From contig NZ_CP133083.1 of assembly GCF_030908545.1 (NCBI RefSeq), forward strand, positions 1,674,001 through 1,738,000: DNA of 64,000 nt, read 5' to 3'. Within the stretch, counting starts at the first letter, position 1. Every line of letters starts with the position of its first letter. The position numbers and the translations under genes are program-made. Below the pieces are notes generated by a model, which was given only the letters and a program-made list of their open reading frames with translations, was not told the origin of the DNA and searched no databases. Shown here in pieces: positions 35,628 to 46,299 of this stretch. The DNA comes from Nitrosomonas sp. sh817 (GTDB lineage: Bacteria > Pseudomonadota > Gammaproteobacteria > Burkholderiales > Nitrosomonadaceae).

Positions 35628-36039
35628 GGTTATTAGCTCGCTAGAAATTATTGTTCAAATTGGAAAACGACGGCATAGGGCAAAGTCAGGACAAAGAGAC
35701 TACGGAATCAGGCATGATAGGCTATTGTATTGAAAAGGATAAATCAGTAATTTACCACTCGTCGGCAAAATAAATGTTTGCACGGCAAGTTCAGAAAATT
35801 TTTCTGACCGGTTGCGATGTACTCATCCAATAACAAGTCTGAAATTAGTTATAAAAACAATAATTATTGTCAGTAATTTATCTAACAAACGGCAAATCAC
35901 TCCTAGTAATGCCGTTTGTTTTTTCTCCGCTCCGTGAGCGATGCCGCCCGGCACAAACTTGCGGCACGGTTTCAGTTCTTCTAATTACAAATCATAGTGT
36001 AGACCTCATGCGGCAAAGTGGAATGATACACTTGCTGTC
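35628..36039. other. Intergenic stretch with an orphan terminator
   Basis: About 410 bases between the SGNH gene and the divergent TonB receptor. It holds a strong hairpin-plus-T-run at 35885-35925 that belongs to no listed gene, and a palindromic TTCAGAAAATTTTTCTGA near 35790. The receptor promoter should be after 35925. No riboswitch class was recognised. Confidence 0.45.
35885..35925 (+). terminator. Strong orphan terminator
   Basis: ACAAACGGCA (35885-35894) pairs with TGCCGTTTGT (35910-35919), a perfect 10-bp stem with a 15-base loop, then TTTTT. The nearest upstream + strand gene ends more than 1 kb away (34816), so this may end a short unannotated transcript starting between 35640 and 35850. 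Confidence 0.75.
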
Positions 36040-38160
36040 ATGTTGTCGAAATCAATAACCGATCATCAAAATTCCGATTGCAATTCTCCGGAAAACCAGT
36101 CGATTATGTCCCGGCTGCCGTTCATCGGCTTGATGGTGTTATCACCCGCCGCTGCCGCGCACGATCAAACTGGGGGAATTTCCGCGATACTAAGCCCGGT
36201 CACCATCACTGCTACCCGCAGCGAGCGTACACCTGAGCAAATTCCGAACAGCATCACGCAAATCAAGCGCGACACGCAACATAGCTATCAGCCCGGCGCA
36301 ACACTGGATGAGTTTGCGCGCGGCACGCCAGGGGTATTTTTTCAGAATCAATTCAATTTCACCCAGGATTTAAAGATCTCGGTTCGCGGCTTCGGCGCAC
36401 GCTCACCGTTCGGCGTGCGCGGCATTCAAATGCGTGTCGACGGCATTCCGGCCACCTTGCCGGACGGCCAAACGCAACTGGACTCAATTGATCCGTCGTT
36501 GATCGAGCGCATGGACATTGTACGCGGCCCATCGGCGGCGCTCTACGGTAATGCCTCCGGCGGGTTGATCGACATCACCACGCGAGAAACGCCGAACGAG
36601 AAATTCGTCATCATGCCGCGCCAGGTATTCGGAGAGTACGGTTATACGAAATCCGAGCTATTCATGGGCGGACGGCAAGGCGGCTTCGGCTATAGTCTCT
36701 ACGGTTCGCATCTGCAGCAACACGGCTGGCGCGATCATAGCGCGATGCAAAATACCTTTTCACAAGCCAAATTGAATTTTCAAACCAGTGCGAATTCCGA
36801 TTTGATGCTGGTATTCCGCGAATTTTACTCACCGCTGTCGAAAGACCCGGGCGGACTGACTTATGCGGAAATGCAGGCGAATCCACGGCAAGCATCGCCC
36901 CGTAACGTGCAATACAACGCCGGCGAGGAAATCCGTCAGGAAGAAATGGGCGTCCGCTTCCGCCAGCGCCCTGCCGCCGGCAAGGAATTCACCGTCACCG
37001 CGCACATGCTGCACCGAGATTTTCAAAGCCGGCAACCGTTTTTCGACGGCGGGCAAGTGCAGTTCGACCGCTTGGTCGGCGGATTGATGGCGCAATTTGT
37101 CAACGATCATCAATTGTTCAACCGCCCCAACCGTTTTTTGATCGGCGCCGATTACGGCGTTCAGAATGACGATCGGCAGCGCTTCAATAACAATTTCGGC
37201 AAGCGCGATGCGTTAAATCTGAGTCAGATCGAACGCGTGCACAGCATCGGGCCGTTTATCCGCAATGAATGGAACATCGTGGACAAATTGGATCTGGTGA
37301 TTGGCGGGCGCTGGGATTGGTTGCGTTATCAGGTCAAGGATCAATTCCGGAACGACGGCAATGAATCCGGTTCGCGCACGGTTTCGCAAGGCAGCGGCTC
37401 CGCCGGATTGGTGTATCACGTCTCGGACCGGCAGCAATTGTACGCACACACCGCAACCGTATTCGAAGCGCCAACCACCACCGAATTGCTCAATAATCCG
37501 GCAGGCCGGGGTGGATTCAATCCCAATCTGAATCCACAGACTTCGCTCAGCAACGAACTCGGCTTTCGCGGAAATACCGCCGGATTCCAATACGACACCG
37601 CGGTATTTTTCATTAAAACCTGGGATGAAATTACGCCCTTTGAACTGCCGTCCTCGCCGGGCCGGGCGTTTTTCCGCAACGCCGGCCAATCGCGCCGCAT
37701 CGGCGTCGAAACGCGGCTGGCAACGCCGGAATGGAAAGGTTTGCGCGGCGAAGTCAGTTATACCTTCTCCGATTTTGAATTTGAAAAATATACCGTCAAC
37801 AACGCCGACCTGAAAGGCAATACTTTTCCGGGCATTCCGCGGCACCGCTGGGAAGGATTGCTGCGCTATTCGCACCCGCTCGGTTTTTTCGGGCAACTGC
37901 ACGTGCACCGCGTCGGCCAGTTTTATGTCAATGATGTCAATACCGCCACCAATCCGGCGTATATCCTCGGGCAACTGCTGGCGGGATGGGAATTGCGGCG
38001 CAACAACTTTGAAAGTTCGATCTTTTTCGGCGTCAACAACCTATTCGATGCCGACTACAACGCTAATACCCGCATCAATGCGGCACTTGGCCGCTACTAC
38101 GAACCCGGCCCGCCGCTCAATCTGTTCGGCGGCATGCGGGTGCGGATTGTGGTGTTTTGA
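36040..38160 (+). CDS. TonB-dependent outer-membrane receptor
   Basis: Outer-membrane importer energised by TonB, 706 residues. ATG 36106 (MSRLPFIGLMVLSPAAAAHD, good signal peptide) is possible instead of ATG 36040. The TonB box region SPVTITATRSE is followed by the plug (PNSITQIKRDTQHSYQPG, LDEFARGTPGVFFQNQ, ISVRGFGARSPFGVRG, RGPSAALYGNASGGLIDI). The remainder is a 22-strand barrel ending in NLFDADYNANTRINAALGRY and the terminal aromatic IVVF. The substrate is not readable; plug motifs are close to FecA/YncD-type ferric-siderophore receptors. No ExbB or regulator gene lies adjacent. Confidence 0.9.
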   Translation: MLSKSITDHQNSDCNSPENQSIMSRLPFIGLMVLSPAAAAHDQTGGISAILSPVTITATRSERTPEQIPNSITQIKRDTQHSYQPGATLDEFARGTPGVFFQNQFNFTQDLKISVRGFGARSPFGVRGIQMRVDGIPATLPDGQTQLDSIDPSLIERMDIVRGPSAALYGNASGGLIDITTRETPNEKFVIMPRQVFGEYGYTKSELFMGGRQGGFGYSLYGSHLQQHGWRDHSAMQNTFSQAKLNFQTSANSDLMLVFREFYSPLSKDPGGLTYAEMQANPRQASPRNVQYNAGEEIRQEEMGVRFRQRPAAGKEFTVTAHMLHRDFQSRQPFFDGGQVQFDRLVGGLMAQFVNDHQLFNRPNRFLIGADYGVQNDDRQRFNNNFGKRDALNLSQIERVHSIGPFIRNEWNIVDKLDLVIGGRWDWLRYQVKDQFRNDGNESGSRTVSQGSGSAGLVYHVSDRQQLYAHTATVFEAPTTTELLNNPAGRGGFNPNLNPQTSLSNELGFRGNTAGFQYDTAVFFIKTWDEITPFELPSSPGRAFFRNAGQSRRIGVETRLATPEWKGLRGEVSYTFSDFEFEKYTVNNADLKGNTFPGIPRHRWEGLLRYSHPLGFFGQLHVHRVGQFYVNDVNTATNPAYILGQLLAGWELRRNNFESSIFFGVNNLFDADYNANTRINAALGRYYEPGPPLNLFGGMRVRIVVF

Positions 38161-41100
38161 TCGGCTTTATTAGTCAGCAGGATTAAATCAGATATTCAAT
38201 CAAATAAATGCCGCCGATACTACTGAAAGGTACGAGCAAGTTCAGCACCATCGGATGATATGCGAGCGGCCGGTAGATACCTTCCTTGAAATCCCGGATT
38301 TCGCTGATAAACGATTGAAATTTGAACGCGTTGCCCTGGTCTTGATGCCAGGTGGCATTAACAGGTGCATCTGCTGAATTGTTTTCAAGTTTGTCAAGGA
38401 TCTGATCTCTCGCATACACCGCGGCAACTCGGAGCCGGATCGCGCTGATCAGCGTCAGGAGCGCGAAAAACGCATAAACGACCAATACAAAGGGTGTGGT
38501 CGGCCAATTCTCGAAGTAATAATTGCGCGACATGACGATCAGAAACAAGCAAAAGAACGGGTAATAAATGAACTTGTTCGGCACGGAGGTATGATGGTTG
38601 ATGAAATCCAGCAAGATGCGATAACGCACGACTTCCTCGGGTAAACCGTATTTATTCCGGTAGGTTTTCCTTACCGCTTCCGGCCAATCGATTTCAATTT
38701 TCGGGTTGGCCAGCAACCTGATGAAATGACTGCTTAAATGCACCCTCTCGGCGACATACAGAATTAACAGCACATAGGATAGAGTCGCAAGCCCAAACCA
38801 CCATAAGTTGATCTCGTAATTGCTTTGCCCGCGGATATGGTGGAATGTAACATCATTGAGCGAAGTAAATAATGTAGCAATAACTAAAGCTGAAGTTACT
38901 AACAAAGCGATACTTACTCGTTTCCATGTAAATTCCCACTTCCCCCAGCATCGATATTCATCCCAAAGCGTGGAAAATTTAATGGGCTTTTTATCCTCAA
39001 TTTTCTGATTATTTTTTATTTTTTGTTCATCTTCATTTCCTCGCTTATTTTTAATTTTCTCATTTAATAAATCATCTCTCCAACAATCAATCGATATCTT
39101 TTCTGCACCACTACAATTGAAAGTCTTATCTCTTTCATTTTCCAAATCACCCTGTTTCTCATCTGGTTGAAGATATTGTTTTCTTGTATCTCCAAAGCTG
39201 ACCGATAATTTATTGTGAATACGGTAGAAGAAATATGCGGCAAGAAGTATCGCCATAACCTTCATCAACACGGAAGGCCACATGCTGGTGCCATTGGTAA
39301 ACGATAATGGCTCAAGCTGGTTTTTAAACTCGAAATCAATCTCAAAAACAAAATAGGCAATCGCTGAACAAAACACCAAGACAAAAACAAAACAGATTAG
39401 AAGTTTCCGAAAATCTTTGGGTGTAAAAAAAGTAATAACAAGCACCGCCATTAGAATCATCATGGCGAAAGAACTCAACAATGTTTTTAATTCGTAGTTA
39501 TCGTAATATTTTTCAAACCTTATCTTTTCATCAATAGTAATAAGCTGTGAGTCTTTTATAAATCTTTGAAAATCACCATCATAGGAATCCAAAAATCTAT
39601 TAGGCTCATGGCTAATATTCACAGCACCCTCATTACCGATTTCAAACAATCGTGGCTTGTCTGTCCATTCTGTGCGATCAACTCTGAAAATATCAGAATT
39701 ACACTCACTATTTTTTTGCTTCTCTTTGTCTTTACACAGTGCAAGCTGCGCAGCTAAGAATAAAGAAGTCTGATAATTCTCTCTGAAAGGCGGGGTTTTT
39801 TTCTGGAAGTCTTCGTTTAACTGCAGACCGAATGGCGACGCAACCAACAAATTACGTGTCCACTTAATTTCAGATGGATGCAAAAAACGCGCGTCGAGAT
39901 CGGTGGTAAAAAACAACACGCCGGGAAACTGAAGGCGCAATGCCTGCAAGATCAGAAGCTTGTCGTAAGCATCGTGCCCGGTGATGCCGATGGCCTTGAT
40001 ACCGCCTTCGTGCGCATATTGCTTGTCAAGCCGTTTGATTTGCCCGGCTAGATTGAGTAGATAATCGAGTTGACTCGGGCCAACGGGACGTTCCATTTGT
40101 TCCCGGGCTTCCGCGGCATTTGTATTGTTTGCTTGTTGTTCGTGGTTCTTATTTTTGGATTCCTTGTGACCGGAAGGTGCATGTTCCGAAGTGATGCCAT
40201 CCAAGCCGCGCAAGTAACTATACGTATGAATCCATGGAGTTTTATCTTTCTCTTTTACATCGAATTTTTTGATTGCATCTAAAAAAGTATCTGTCAATCG
40301 TTGGGAATAATAGGTATCCCTCTCGCCGATCAATACGATATGATGCGGTGAATCATATCCCCTATGCCTAAATTCATCTAAGCTCAGCCTTACTGAACAA
40401 TTATCAGACAGAGTCGTTCCGGTTCCAACATGGTACGGCGTTACTCCCCGCAATGCCAATTCGCAGAGTAATAAATTGGCCAAGTTATCTTGTGTACCGA
40501 TTGTCCGGATAATTTTTTGATCAAGCCAATTCTTATTGTTTCTCCCCGGATAGACTTTTTCGAAATCGACTGTGGCGGCGGCCACATAAAATGAAGTATC
40601 CTCAAGGTTATTATAATATTTTGATTTCTTATCCTTTTCATTAAGAGCGAATACCTCACGATACATCGTATCCAATGCACCAGAACCAAACGGACCGATG
40701 ATATTAAAATTATATTTCCGATCAAATTTAGAGAGAACTTCACTCTTTAAGAAACCCAGCATTTTTAACGGTATCCGATTATCGGGATTAACAAATCCAC
40801 CATTATCCAGCCAGAGCAACAAAATGGTTTCTTGTTTATTCTTAGAAAACCATTCGTACGGCATCACCGAACCCATGTGACAGAAATGCGTTTTTCTTTT
40901 TAATTCCTGATCATTACGATTTCCGCGTAATTCCTGGAGCGCCGTCTTGCAGGTTCTGTCGAAGTCAACATAATCGATATGTTCCGGGTCTTCGGGCGTA
41001 TAACCAAGTTCTGTCAGTGCTGCCACCACAGCATAGCGAGTGCGTAACCGCCATTCCTTGTCTTCGGCGTAAGGACCGTTCGGCACCATGACTGCAAGAA

Positions 41101-41292
41101 TCTGCAAATGCTTATTGGGATTCTCTGTCTCAAGCTTGATATGACATTGCAATTCTTCGATTGAGTTTGCAATCACCTGGGTATCGTCATAGGCGGAATC
41201 TCTTTTTGCAATTCTCTCATCATAACAAACCGGCTTGGGTTCCCGGTCATCATGTTCATACGCATGCTTATTTCTATCATCCTCCGGTTTTA

Positions 41293-42405
41293 TAGACCCG
41301 GCCAATAAATAGTTTGAACTTTGAGTGATATTGCATGCCCATAGAAGAATGGAGAAAATAGATGCAAGAACCTTAAAGGATGAAGCGCTGCATGAACGGC
41401 GGCGGCAAGTGATTCGTCTTTACAAGCGAGGCAGCACTTCTGTGCAAATAGCGCAAATAACGGAACTGAGCGACACGGCTGTGAAGAAGATTATTCGACT
41501 TTATGAAACAGCTGGCGCAGCTGGACTAAAACCTGGTAGACGGGGACGAAGCGTGGGTGACAAGCGCAGCCTCAGCGAAGAGCAGGAGTTGAGATTGCAA
41601 CGGCTTATTTGCGATAAGCGTCCTGAGCAACTGAAGATGGATTTTGCATTGTGGAATCGTGGCGCGGTGAGTCAGTTAATCCAGCAGGAATGTGGCCTAT
41701 CCATGCCGATACGTACGGTGGGGCACTACCTTAAACGATGGGGGTTTACCCCGCAGAAGCCGATCCGGCGTGCTCACGAACAACGCCCGGAAGCGGTAAA
41801 GCAATGGCTCAATGAGCAATACCCGGAGATAGCCAGACGCGCTCGAACTGAAGGCGGTGAAATTCACTGGGGTGATGAAACAGCACTAGTCAACACGGAT
41901 GTGCGAGGACGTGGTTTTGCACCCAAGGGAAAAACGCCGGTAGCCTATGCGCCTGGTACACGACAACGACTGTCAATGATTGCCACAGTGACAAACAAAG
42001 GTTGTGCACGGTGGCAGATTATCGATGGCAATTTCAATTCGGATCGGCTCATTGAGTTTTTTGAGCTTCTGATCAAAGATACGGAGAAAAAAGTGTTCTT
42101 GATCCTGGATAATTTGAGAGTACACCACAGCAAACCAGTAAAGGCTTGGCTGGAAGAAAATAAGGAAAAAATCGAATGCTTTTATTTGCCCAGCTACAGT
42201 CCGGAATTAAATCCAGAAGAGCGATTAAATTCAGATTTGAAACAGGCTATCGGTTCTAAAGTGCCGACGCGTACCAAGGAAAAATTGCGTAACGCTGCCA
42301 ACGATCACATGACGATGCTGGAGAACAATCCAGAGCGTGTTGCTTCTTACTTCCAAGATCCATATGTAAAATATGCCGCTTAAAACTATTTAATGGCCGG
42401 ATCAA
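41293..42405 (+). mobile_element. IS630-family insertion sequence, copy 1
   Basis: 1113 bp. Ends TAGACCCGGCCAATAAATAG (left) and, read inward from the right, TTGATCCGGCCATTAAATAG (four mismatches). Flanked by TA at 41291-41292 and 42406-42407, the usual IS630 target duplication. One transposase gene. Nearly identical to the copy at 53499. Confidence 0.95.
41325..42383 (+). CDS. IS630-family transposase, copy 1
   Basis: 352 residues from GTG 41325, or 344 from ATG 41349 (MEKIDARTL). HTH region QVIRLYKRGSTSVQIAQITE, winged region SLSEEQELRLQRLI, and a DDE core: HWGDETALVNTD, FLILDNLRVHHSK and YLPSYSPELNPEERLNSDLK. Full length and apparently intact. Differs from copy 2 by His at the residue that is Tyr there (RRAHEQR versus RRAYEQR). 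Confidence 0.96.
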   Translation: MILHAHRRMEKIDARTLKDEALHERRRQVIRLYKRGSTSVQIAQITELSDTAVKKIIRLYETAGAAGLKPGRRGRSVGDKRSLSEEQELRLQRLICDKRPEQLKMDFALWNRGAVSQLIQQECGLSMPIRTVGHYLKRWGFTPQKPIRRAHEQRPEAVKQWLNEQYPEIARRARTEGGEIHWGDETALVNTDVRGRGFAPKGKTPVAYAPGTRQRLSMIATVTNKGCARWQIIDGNFNSDRLIEFFELLIKDTEKKVFLILDNLRVHHSKPVKAWLEENKEKIECFYLPSYSPELNPEERLNSDLKQAIGSKVPTRTKEKLRNAANDHMTMLENNPERVASYFQDPYVKYAA

Positions 42406-43021
42406 TAATAATATATTCTTTCCACTGTTCGGATCCTTCGATATCTTGAAAGTAATTTCTTCCGGCAGATTTCTGTCCTTGATATAGGATATCTCGGCAG
42501 GCAACATCGGATGACTTGTATTTTTCTGAGTCTGATGCAATTTGCGATGCTCTTCTACTGCCTGAAAAGGATCCTGCCAGAGCCGCGAACGAACATTTTC
42601 GTTGAATGCCCTGTCGGTATTTTCCATCGGCGGCCGGGTTGGCTGAAAAATGGTATTCTGGACGGCAAAAAGCCCTAATATCAGCGCGACAAAAGCTATT
42701 CCGGAAGTAATCTGGGAAGAATTGCCGTCGGTTTTGGATGGTTCACTCACGATTCGCAGTCTCAGTCATCATTGGTAATAAGCCCCCAGGCTGCTCATTC
42801 TGATAAATTGCGGGAATGCTGTCTATGATTTTTGTCACAGGCCGTCCGTAAAAGATGCGATTTAGCTAACTCCCCGGCAAGACACAGGAAAATGAACGGA
42901 ACAAGGTTATCAAAGGACGCGCCCGCGCACTCACCGGATCATGCGCTATTTTTCCGGTATTGAGACCGTCTGTCAGGAATGGTACAGTTGAAAAGTTAAC
43001 GTCCACCAACCGGTCATCATC

Positions 43022-44143
43022 ATGCGGATTCAACTGAAAATTCTTTTTTTCGTTATCTTTGCCAGCTTTACCATTTCACCTCCGTTACACGCGCAACGCA
43101 TCCAAACCGGATTCGATGTCCGTTTGGTCGCCGAGGGTTTGCAATTTCCGTGGGGTATGGCGTTCATGCCGGATGGCCATGTGCTGGTTACTGAAAAAAT
43201 TGGCCGCTTGCGCGTGATTTCACCGGATGGGCGCGTGTCGGAACCTATCAAGGGTGTACCGGCGGTGTTCGCGCAGCAGCAAGGCGGATTGCTGGATGTC
43301 GCACTGGATCCGGATTTTTCAAAAAACCGGGTGATTTACCTGTCGTACGCCGAGCCGGAAGGGTTTAAAGCCGGTACCGCGGTGGCACGCGCGGAATTGA
43401 AGGACGGCAGTTTGGAAAATTTGAAAGTAATCTTCAGGCAACTGCCCAAAACCGAAAGCGGCGTGCATTTCGGTTCGCGCTTAGCGTTTGCGCCGGACGG
43501 CAATCTGTTCATCACCTTGGGCGACCGCGGCAATTACTTGGAAGAAGCGCAGCAAACCGACAATTATTTCGGCAAAATTATCCGCATCCGCCCGGATGGA
43601 TCGATCCCCGCCGACAATCCGTTTGCCAACGATCCCAAAGCAAAACCCGAAATCTGGTCATACGGTCACCGCAGCGTGCAAGGCGCGGCGATTCATCCGA
43701 AAACCGGCGAGTTGTGGATTCACGAGCATGGCCCGAAAGGCGGTGACGAAATTAACATTCCCAAACCTGGGAAAAATTACGGCTGGCCGAAAGCCAGCTA
43801 TGGTGTGCATTACGATTTAACACCGATCAAGGACGAACACGCCGAACAAGGTTTCGAGGAGCCGATTCATCATTGGACACCATCGATCGCGCCGTCCGGC
43901 ATGGTTTTTTATACCGGCAATCTGTTCCCGGGCTGGCGCGGCAGTTTATTTGCCGGCGCGCTGGTTGGACGGCATGTCACAAGACTGACACATGACGGCA
44001 ATACAATACGCAATGAAGAAAAATTACTGATGAATACCGTACGCTTCCGCGATGTTGAACAAGGCCCCGACGGCGCGTTGTACCTGCTGACCGATGAAGA
44101 AAACGGCAAACTGCTCAAACTGACCCCCAAGCAATCTCAATGA
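43022..44143 (+). CDS. PQQ-type soluble aldose dehydrogenase (YliI/GdhB-like)
   Basis: Periplasmic PQQ-dependent sugar dehydrogenase of the soluble GDH/Asd family; 373 residues. Sec signal (FVIFASFTISPPLHAQ), then a six-bladed beta-propeller: LQFPWGMAFMPDGHVLVTEK, GGLLDVALDPDFSKNRVIYL, HFGSRLAFAPDGNLFITLGD, SYGHRSVQGAAIHPKTGELW, HEHGPKGGDEINI (cofactor and calcium region), YGWPKASYG, and PDGALYLLTDEENGKLLKL. No membrane anchor. Its stop overlaps the ppk1 start by four bases (ATGA), so it shares an operon with the polyphosphate kinase; there is no metabolic reason known for this pairing. Confidence 0.9.
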   Translation: MRIQLKILFFVIFASFTISPPLHAQRIQTGFDVRLVAEGLQFPWGMAFMPDGHVLVTEKIGRLRVISPDGRVSEPIKGVPAVFAQQQGGLLDVALDPDFSKNRVIYLSYAEPEGFKAGTAVARAELKDGSLENLKVIFRQLPKTESGVHFGSRLAFAPDGNLFITLGDRGNYLEEAQQTDNYFGKIIRIRPDGSIPADNPFANDPKAKPEIWSYGHRSVQGAAIHPKTGELWIHEHGPKGGDEINIPKPGKNYGWPKASYGVHYDLTPIKDEHAEQGFEEPIHHWTPSIAPSGMVFYTGNLFPGWRGSLFAGALVGRHVTRLTHDGNTIRNEEKLLMNTVRFRDVEQGPDGALYLLTDEENGKLLKLTPKQSQ

Positions 44144-46281
44144 CAATGCGAAACCCGGAATCCCCCGCTACAACCCTATCCGAGCAGTCATCGACATCCA
44201 TGGAAACCCTCGATCTAAAAAATGCCGCGCTGTATATCAACCGTGAACTCAGTCTGCTGGAATTCAACCGCCGGGTGATCGAACAAGCCAAAGACGAGAG
44301 CTTACCGTTGCTCGAACGATTGCGTTTCTTATGCATCGCCAGCACCAATCTGGATGAGTTCTTTGAAATCCGCGTGGCCGGGTTGAAGCAGCAAGTCAAG
44401 TACGGTTCAACCCAAACCGGCGCCGACAACCTGTCGCCCTCGGAAGTCTTGGCGCGCGTCAGCGAAACCGCGCATCAATTTGTCGAAGAACAGTACAGCG
44501 TATGGAACAACCTGATCATTCCCGCATTGGCCAAGGACAATATCCGGCTGTTGCGCCGCTCGCAATGGAAGCTTCCAACCAGCCGCTGGATACACCGCTA
44601 TTTTAAGGATGAGGTGCTACCGGTATTAAGCCCGATCGGTCTCGATCCGGCACATCCGTTCCCGCGTGTGCTGAACAAGAACCTCTATTTCATCATCTCG
44701 CTGGAAGGTAAAGACGCCTTCGGCAGGGATTCCGGCATGGCCATCGTGCAAGCGCCGCGCTCGTTGCCGCGGATTATTCATCTTCCCGCGAAGGTAGGCG
44801 GCGGCGGTCATGATTTTGTGATGCTGTCATCAATCATTCATGCGCATGTCGGCGATCTGTTTCCAGGCATGAATGTCACCGGCTGCTATCAGTTCAAAGT
44901 TACGCGCGACAGCGATTTGTTTATCGACGACGAAGAAATTGACGATTTGCTGCGCGCGCTCGAAGGCGAGCTGCCGTCACGCCGGTTCAGCGATGCGGTA
45001 AGGCTGGAAGTCGCCGACAATTGCCCGGCCAACCTGAGCCAATTCCTGCTGCAAAAATTCGATTTGCAATCCGGCGATCTCTATCAAGTCACGGGGCCGG
45101 TCAATTTGGGACGGTTGCTCGCCATCTGCGATCTGGTCGACCGCCCGGAATTAAAATTTCCCGGTTTCACACCGGACATACCCAGACGCTTGGTTAAAAA
45201 CAACAACATCTTCGACGTCCTGCATAACGGCGATATCCTGCTGCATCACCCGTTCCAATCGTTTGCGCCGGTTATTGATTTTCTGCGCCAGGCAGCCGCC
45301 GATCCCAATGTGCTGTCGATTAAGCAAACGCTCTACCGCACCGGCGCCGATTCGGTGATCGTCGAAATCCTGAAGGGTGCGGCCCGTGCCGGCAAGGAAG
45401 TGACCGTCGTGGTAGAGTTACGCGCGCGCTTCGATGAAGAAGCCAATATCGAATTAGCGAGTGAATTGCAGCATGCCGGCGCACACGTGGTTTACGGGGT
45501 GGTCAACTATAAAACCCATGCCAAAATGATTCTGGTGGTCCGGCGCGAAGGCCGGCTGTTGCGCCGCTACGTGCATCTGGGTACCGGCAATTATCATGCG
45601 CGCACCGCCCGGATCTATACTGATTACGGTTTGTTAACCTGCGACAAGGCAATCGGCGAAGACGTCAATAAGTTGTTTCATCAATTGACCGGTTTAGGAC
45701 GCGCCGGCAAGCTGAAGAAATTGCTGCAGTCGCCATTCACTTTGCACAAAGGCATCCTCACCTTTATCGAAAAAGAAATCAGCGCAGCCAATGCGGGGAA
45801 AAAAGGCTGGATCATCGCCAAAATGAACGCGCTGGTCGATCCGGAGATCATTGCCGCGTTGTATAAGGCATCGCAAGCCAATGTCAAAATCGACTTGATC
45901 ATTCGCGGTGTTTGCTGTCTGCGTCCCGGCATTAAAGGCGTCTCCGAGAATATTACCGTGCGTTCCATCGTCGGCCGGTTTCTGGAACATACCCGGGTTT
46001 ATTATTTTCACAACAGCGGCGAGGAATTGGTTTTTTGCTCCAGCGCCGATTGGATGACGCGCAATCTGCATTACCGCGTGGAAGTCTGTTTTCCTATCGA
46101 AGAAAAACGCACCAGCGACACGGTATTGGATTACGGCTTGTTGAACTATCTGTCGGACAACACGCAAGCGTGGATGCTGCAAAGCGACGGTTCGTACAAG
46201 CGGCTAAAACCCGGTACTTCAAAACCCCGCTCGGCGCAGCAGCTCTTGTTGGAGCATTATTGCGATGTCACGCCTTCGTAA
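44140..46281 (+). CDS. ppk: Polyphosphate kinase 1
   Basis: Makes polyphosphate from ATP; membrane-associated, cytoplasmic face. 713 residues, normal length. N-terminal domain LYINRELSLLEFNRRVIEQA and STNLDEFFEIRVAGLKQQ, the head domain, then the two phospholipase D-like halves: IKQTLYRTGADSVIVEILKG, RARFDEEANIELASELQHAG, the autophosphorylation site NYKTHAKMILVVRRE, YVHLGTGNYHARTARIYTD, then a second set FHNSGEELVFCSSADWMTRN. It is the classic PPK1, while a class III-like PPK2 is at 18425. ATG 44140 overlaps the upstream stop; ATG 44146 is also possible. Confidence 0.97.
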   Translation: MTMRNPESPATTLSEQSSTSMETLDLKNAALYINRELSLLEFNRRVIEQAKDESLPLLERLRFLCIASTNLDEFFEIRVAGLKQQVKYGSTQTGADNLSPSEVLARVSETAHQFVEEQYSVWNNLIIPALAKDNIRLLRRSQWKLPTSRWIHRYFKDEVLPVLSPIGLDPAHPFPRVLNKNLYFIISLEGKDAFGRDSGMAIVQAPRSLPRIIHLPAKVGGGGHDFVMLSSIIHAHVGDLFPGMNVTGCYQFKVTRDSDLFIDDEEIDDLLRALEGELPSRRFSDAVRLEVADNCPANLSQFLLQKFDLQSGDLYQVTGPVNLGRLLAICDLVDRPELKFPGFTPDIPRRLVKNNNIFDVLHNGDILLHHPFQSFAPVIDFLRQAAADPNVLSIKQTLYRTGADSVIVEILKGAARAGKEVTVVVELRARFDEEANIELASELQHAGAHVVYGVVNYKTHAKMILVVRREGRLLRRYVHLGTGNYHARTARIYTDYGLLTCDKAIGEDVNKLFHQLTGLGRAGKLKKLLQSPFTLHKGILTFIEKEISAANAGKKGWIIAKMNALVDPEIIAALYKASQANVKIDLIIRGVCCLRPGIKGVSENITVRSIVGRFLEHTRVYYFHNSGEELVFCSSADWMTRNLHYRVEVCFPIEEKRTSDTVLDYGLLNYLSDNTQAWMLQSDGSYKRLKPGTSKPRSAQQLLLEHYCDVTPS

Positions 46282-46299
46282 CAGATCAATGGATTGGAG

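Larger units (their letters stand above)
38183..42750 (-). pseudogene. ~1150-residue membrane protein of unknown function, interrupted by IS630
   Basis: No named family recognised. Starting at GTG 42750: one membrane span (about 16-34, GIAFVALILGLFAVQ) then ARLWQDPF-type motif RLWQDPFQAVEEHRK, then the IS630 element after about residue 115. The remainder (41290 down to 38183) has two alpha/beta segments resembling periplasmic type 1 binding proteins: LAVMVPNGPYAEDKEWRLRT and later IGITGHDAYDKLLILQALRL, then FPGVLFFTTDLDARFLHP and NLLVASPFGLQL. Next come a charged, AT-rich and Lys/Asn-rich region, then about eight membrane helices ending FSSIGGIYLIEYLI. Taking out the element plus one TA gives one frame of 1151 codons. 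It is a large sensor- or transporter-like inner-membrane protein. Confidence 0.82.

Noticed and set aside
35940..36040. GC-rich region before the TonB receptor as a possible cobalamin riboswitch
   Set aside because: Lacks the conserved cobalamin-box GCCACTG and the full secondary structure; only short GGC/GCC dyads are present.
39000..39760. The AT-rich stretch of the large gene as a separate inserted element
   Set aside because: It stays in frame with its flanks and has no terminal repeats; more likely a fast-evolving linker region of the same protein.
41293..42407. Frameshift in the large membrane-protein gene next to the IS
   Set aside because: It appeared only when the element was taken to start at 41295. 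Using element end TAGACC and one TA, the frames join without a shift, and the same holds for copy 2.
42256..42750. 164-codon minus frame as an intact gene
   Set aside because: The last ~50 codons read into the IS630 element; the real part is the N-terminus of the large interrupted protein.
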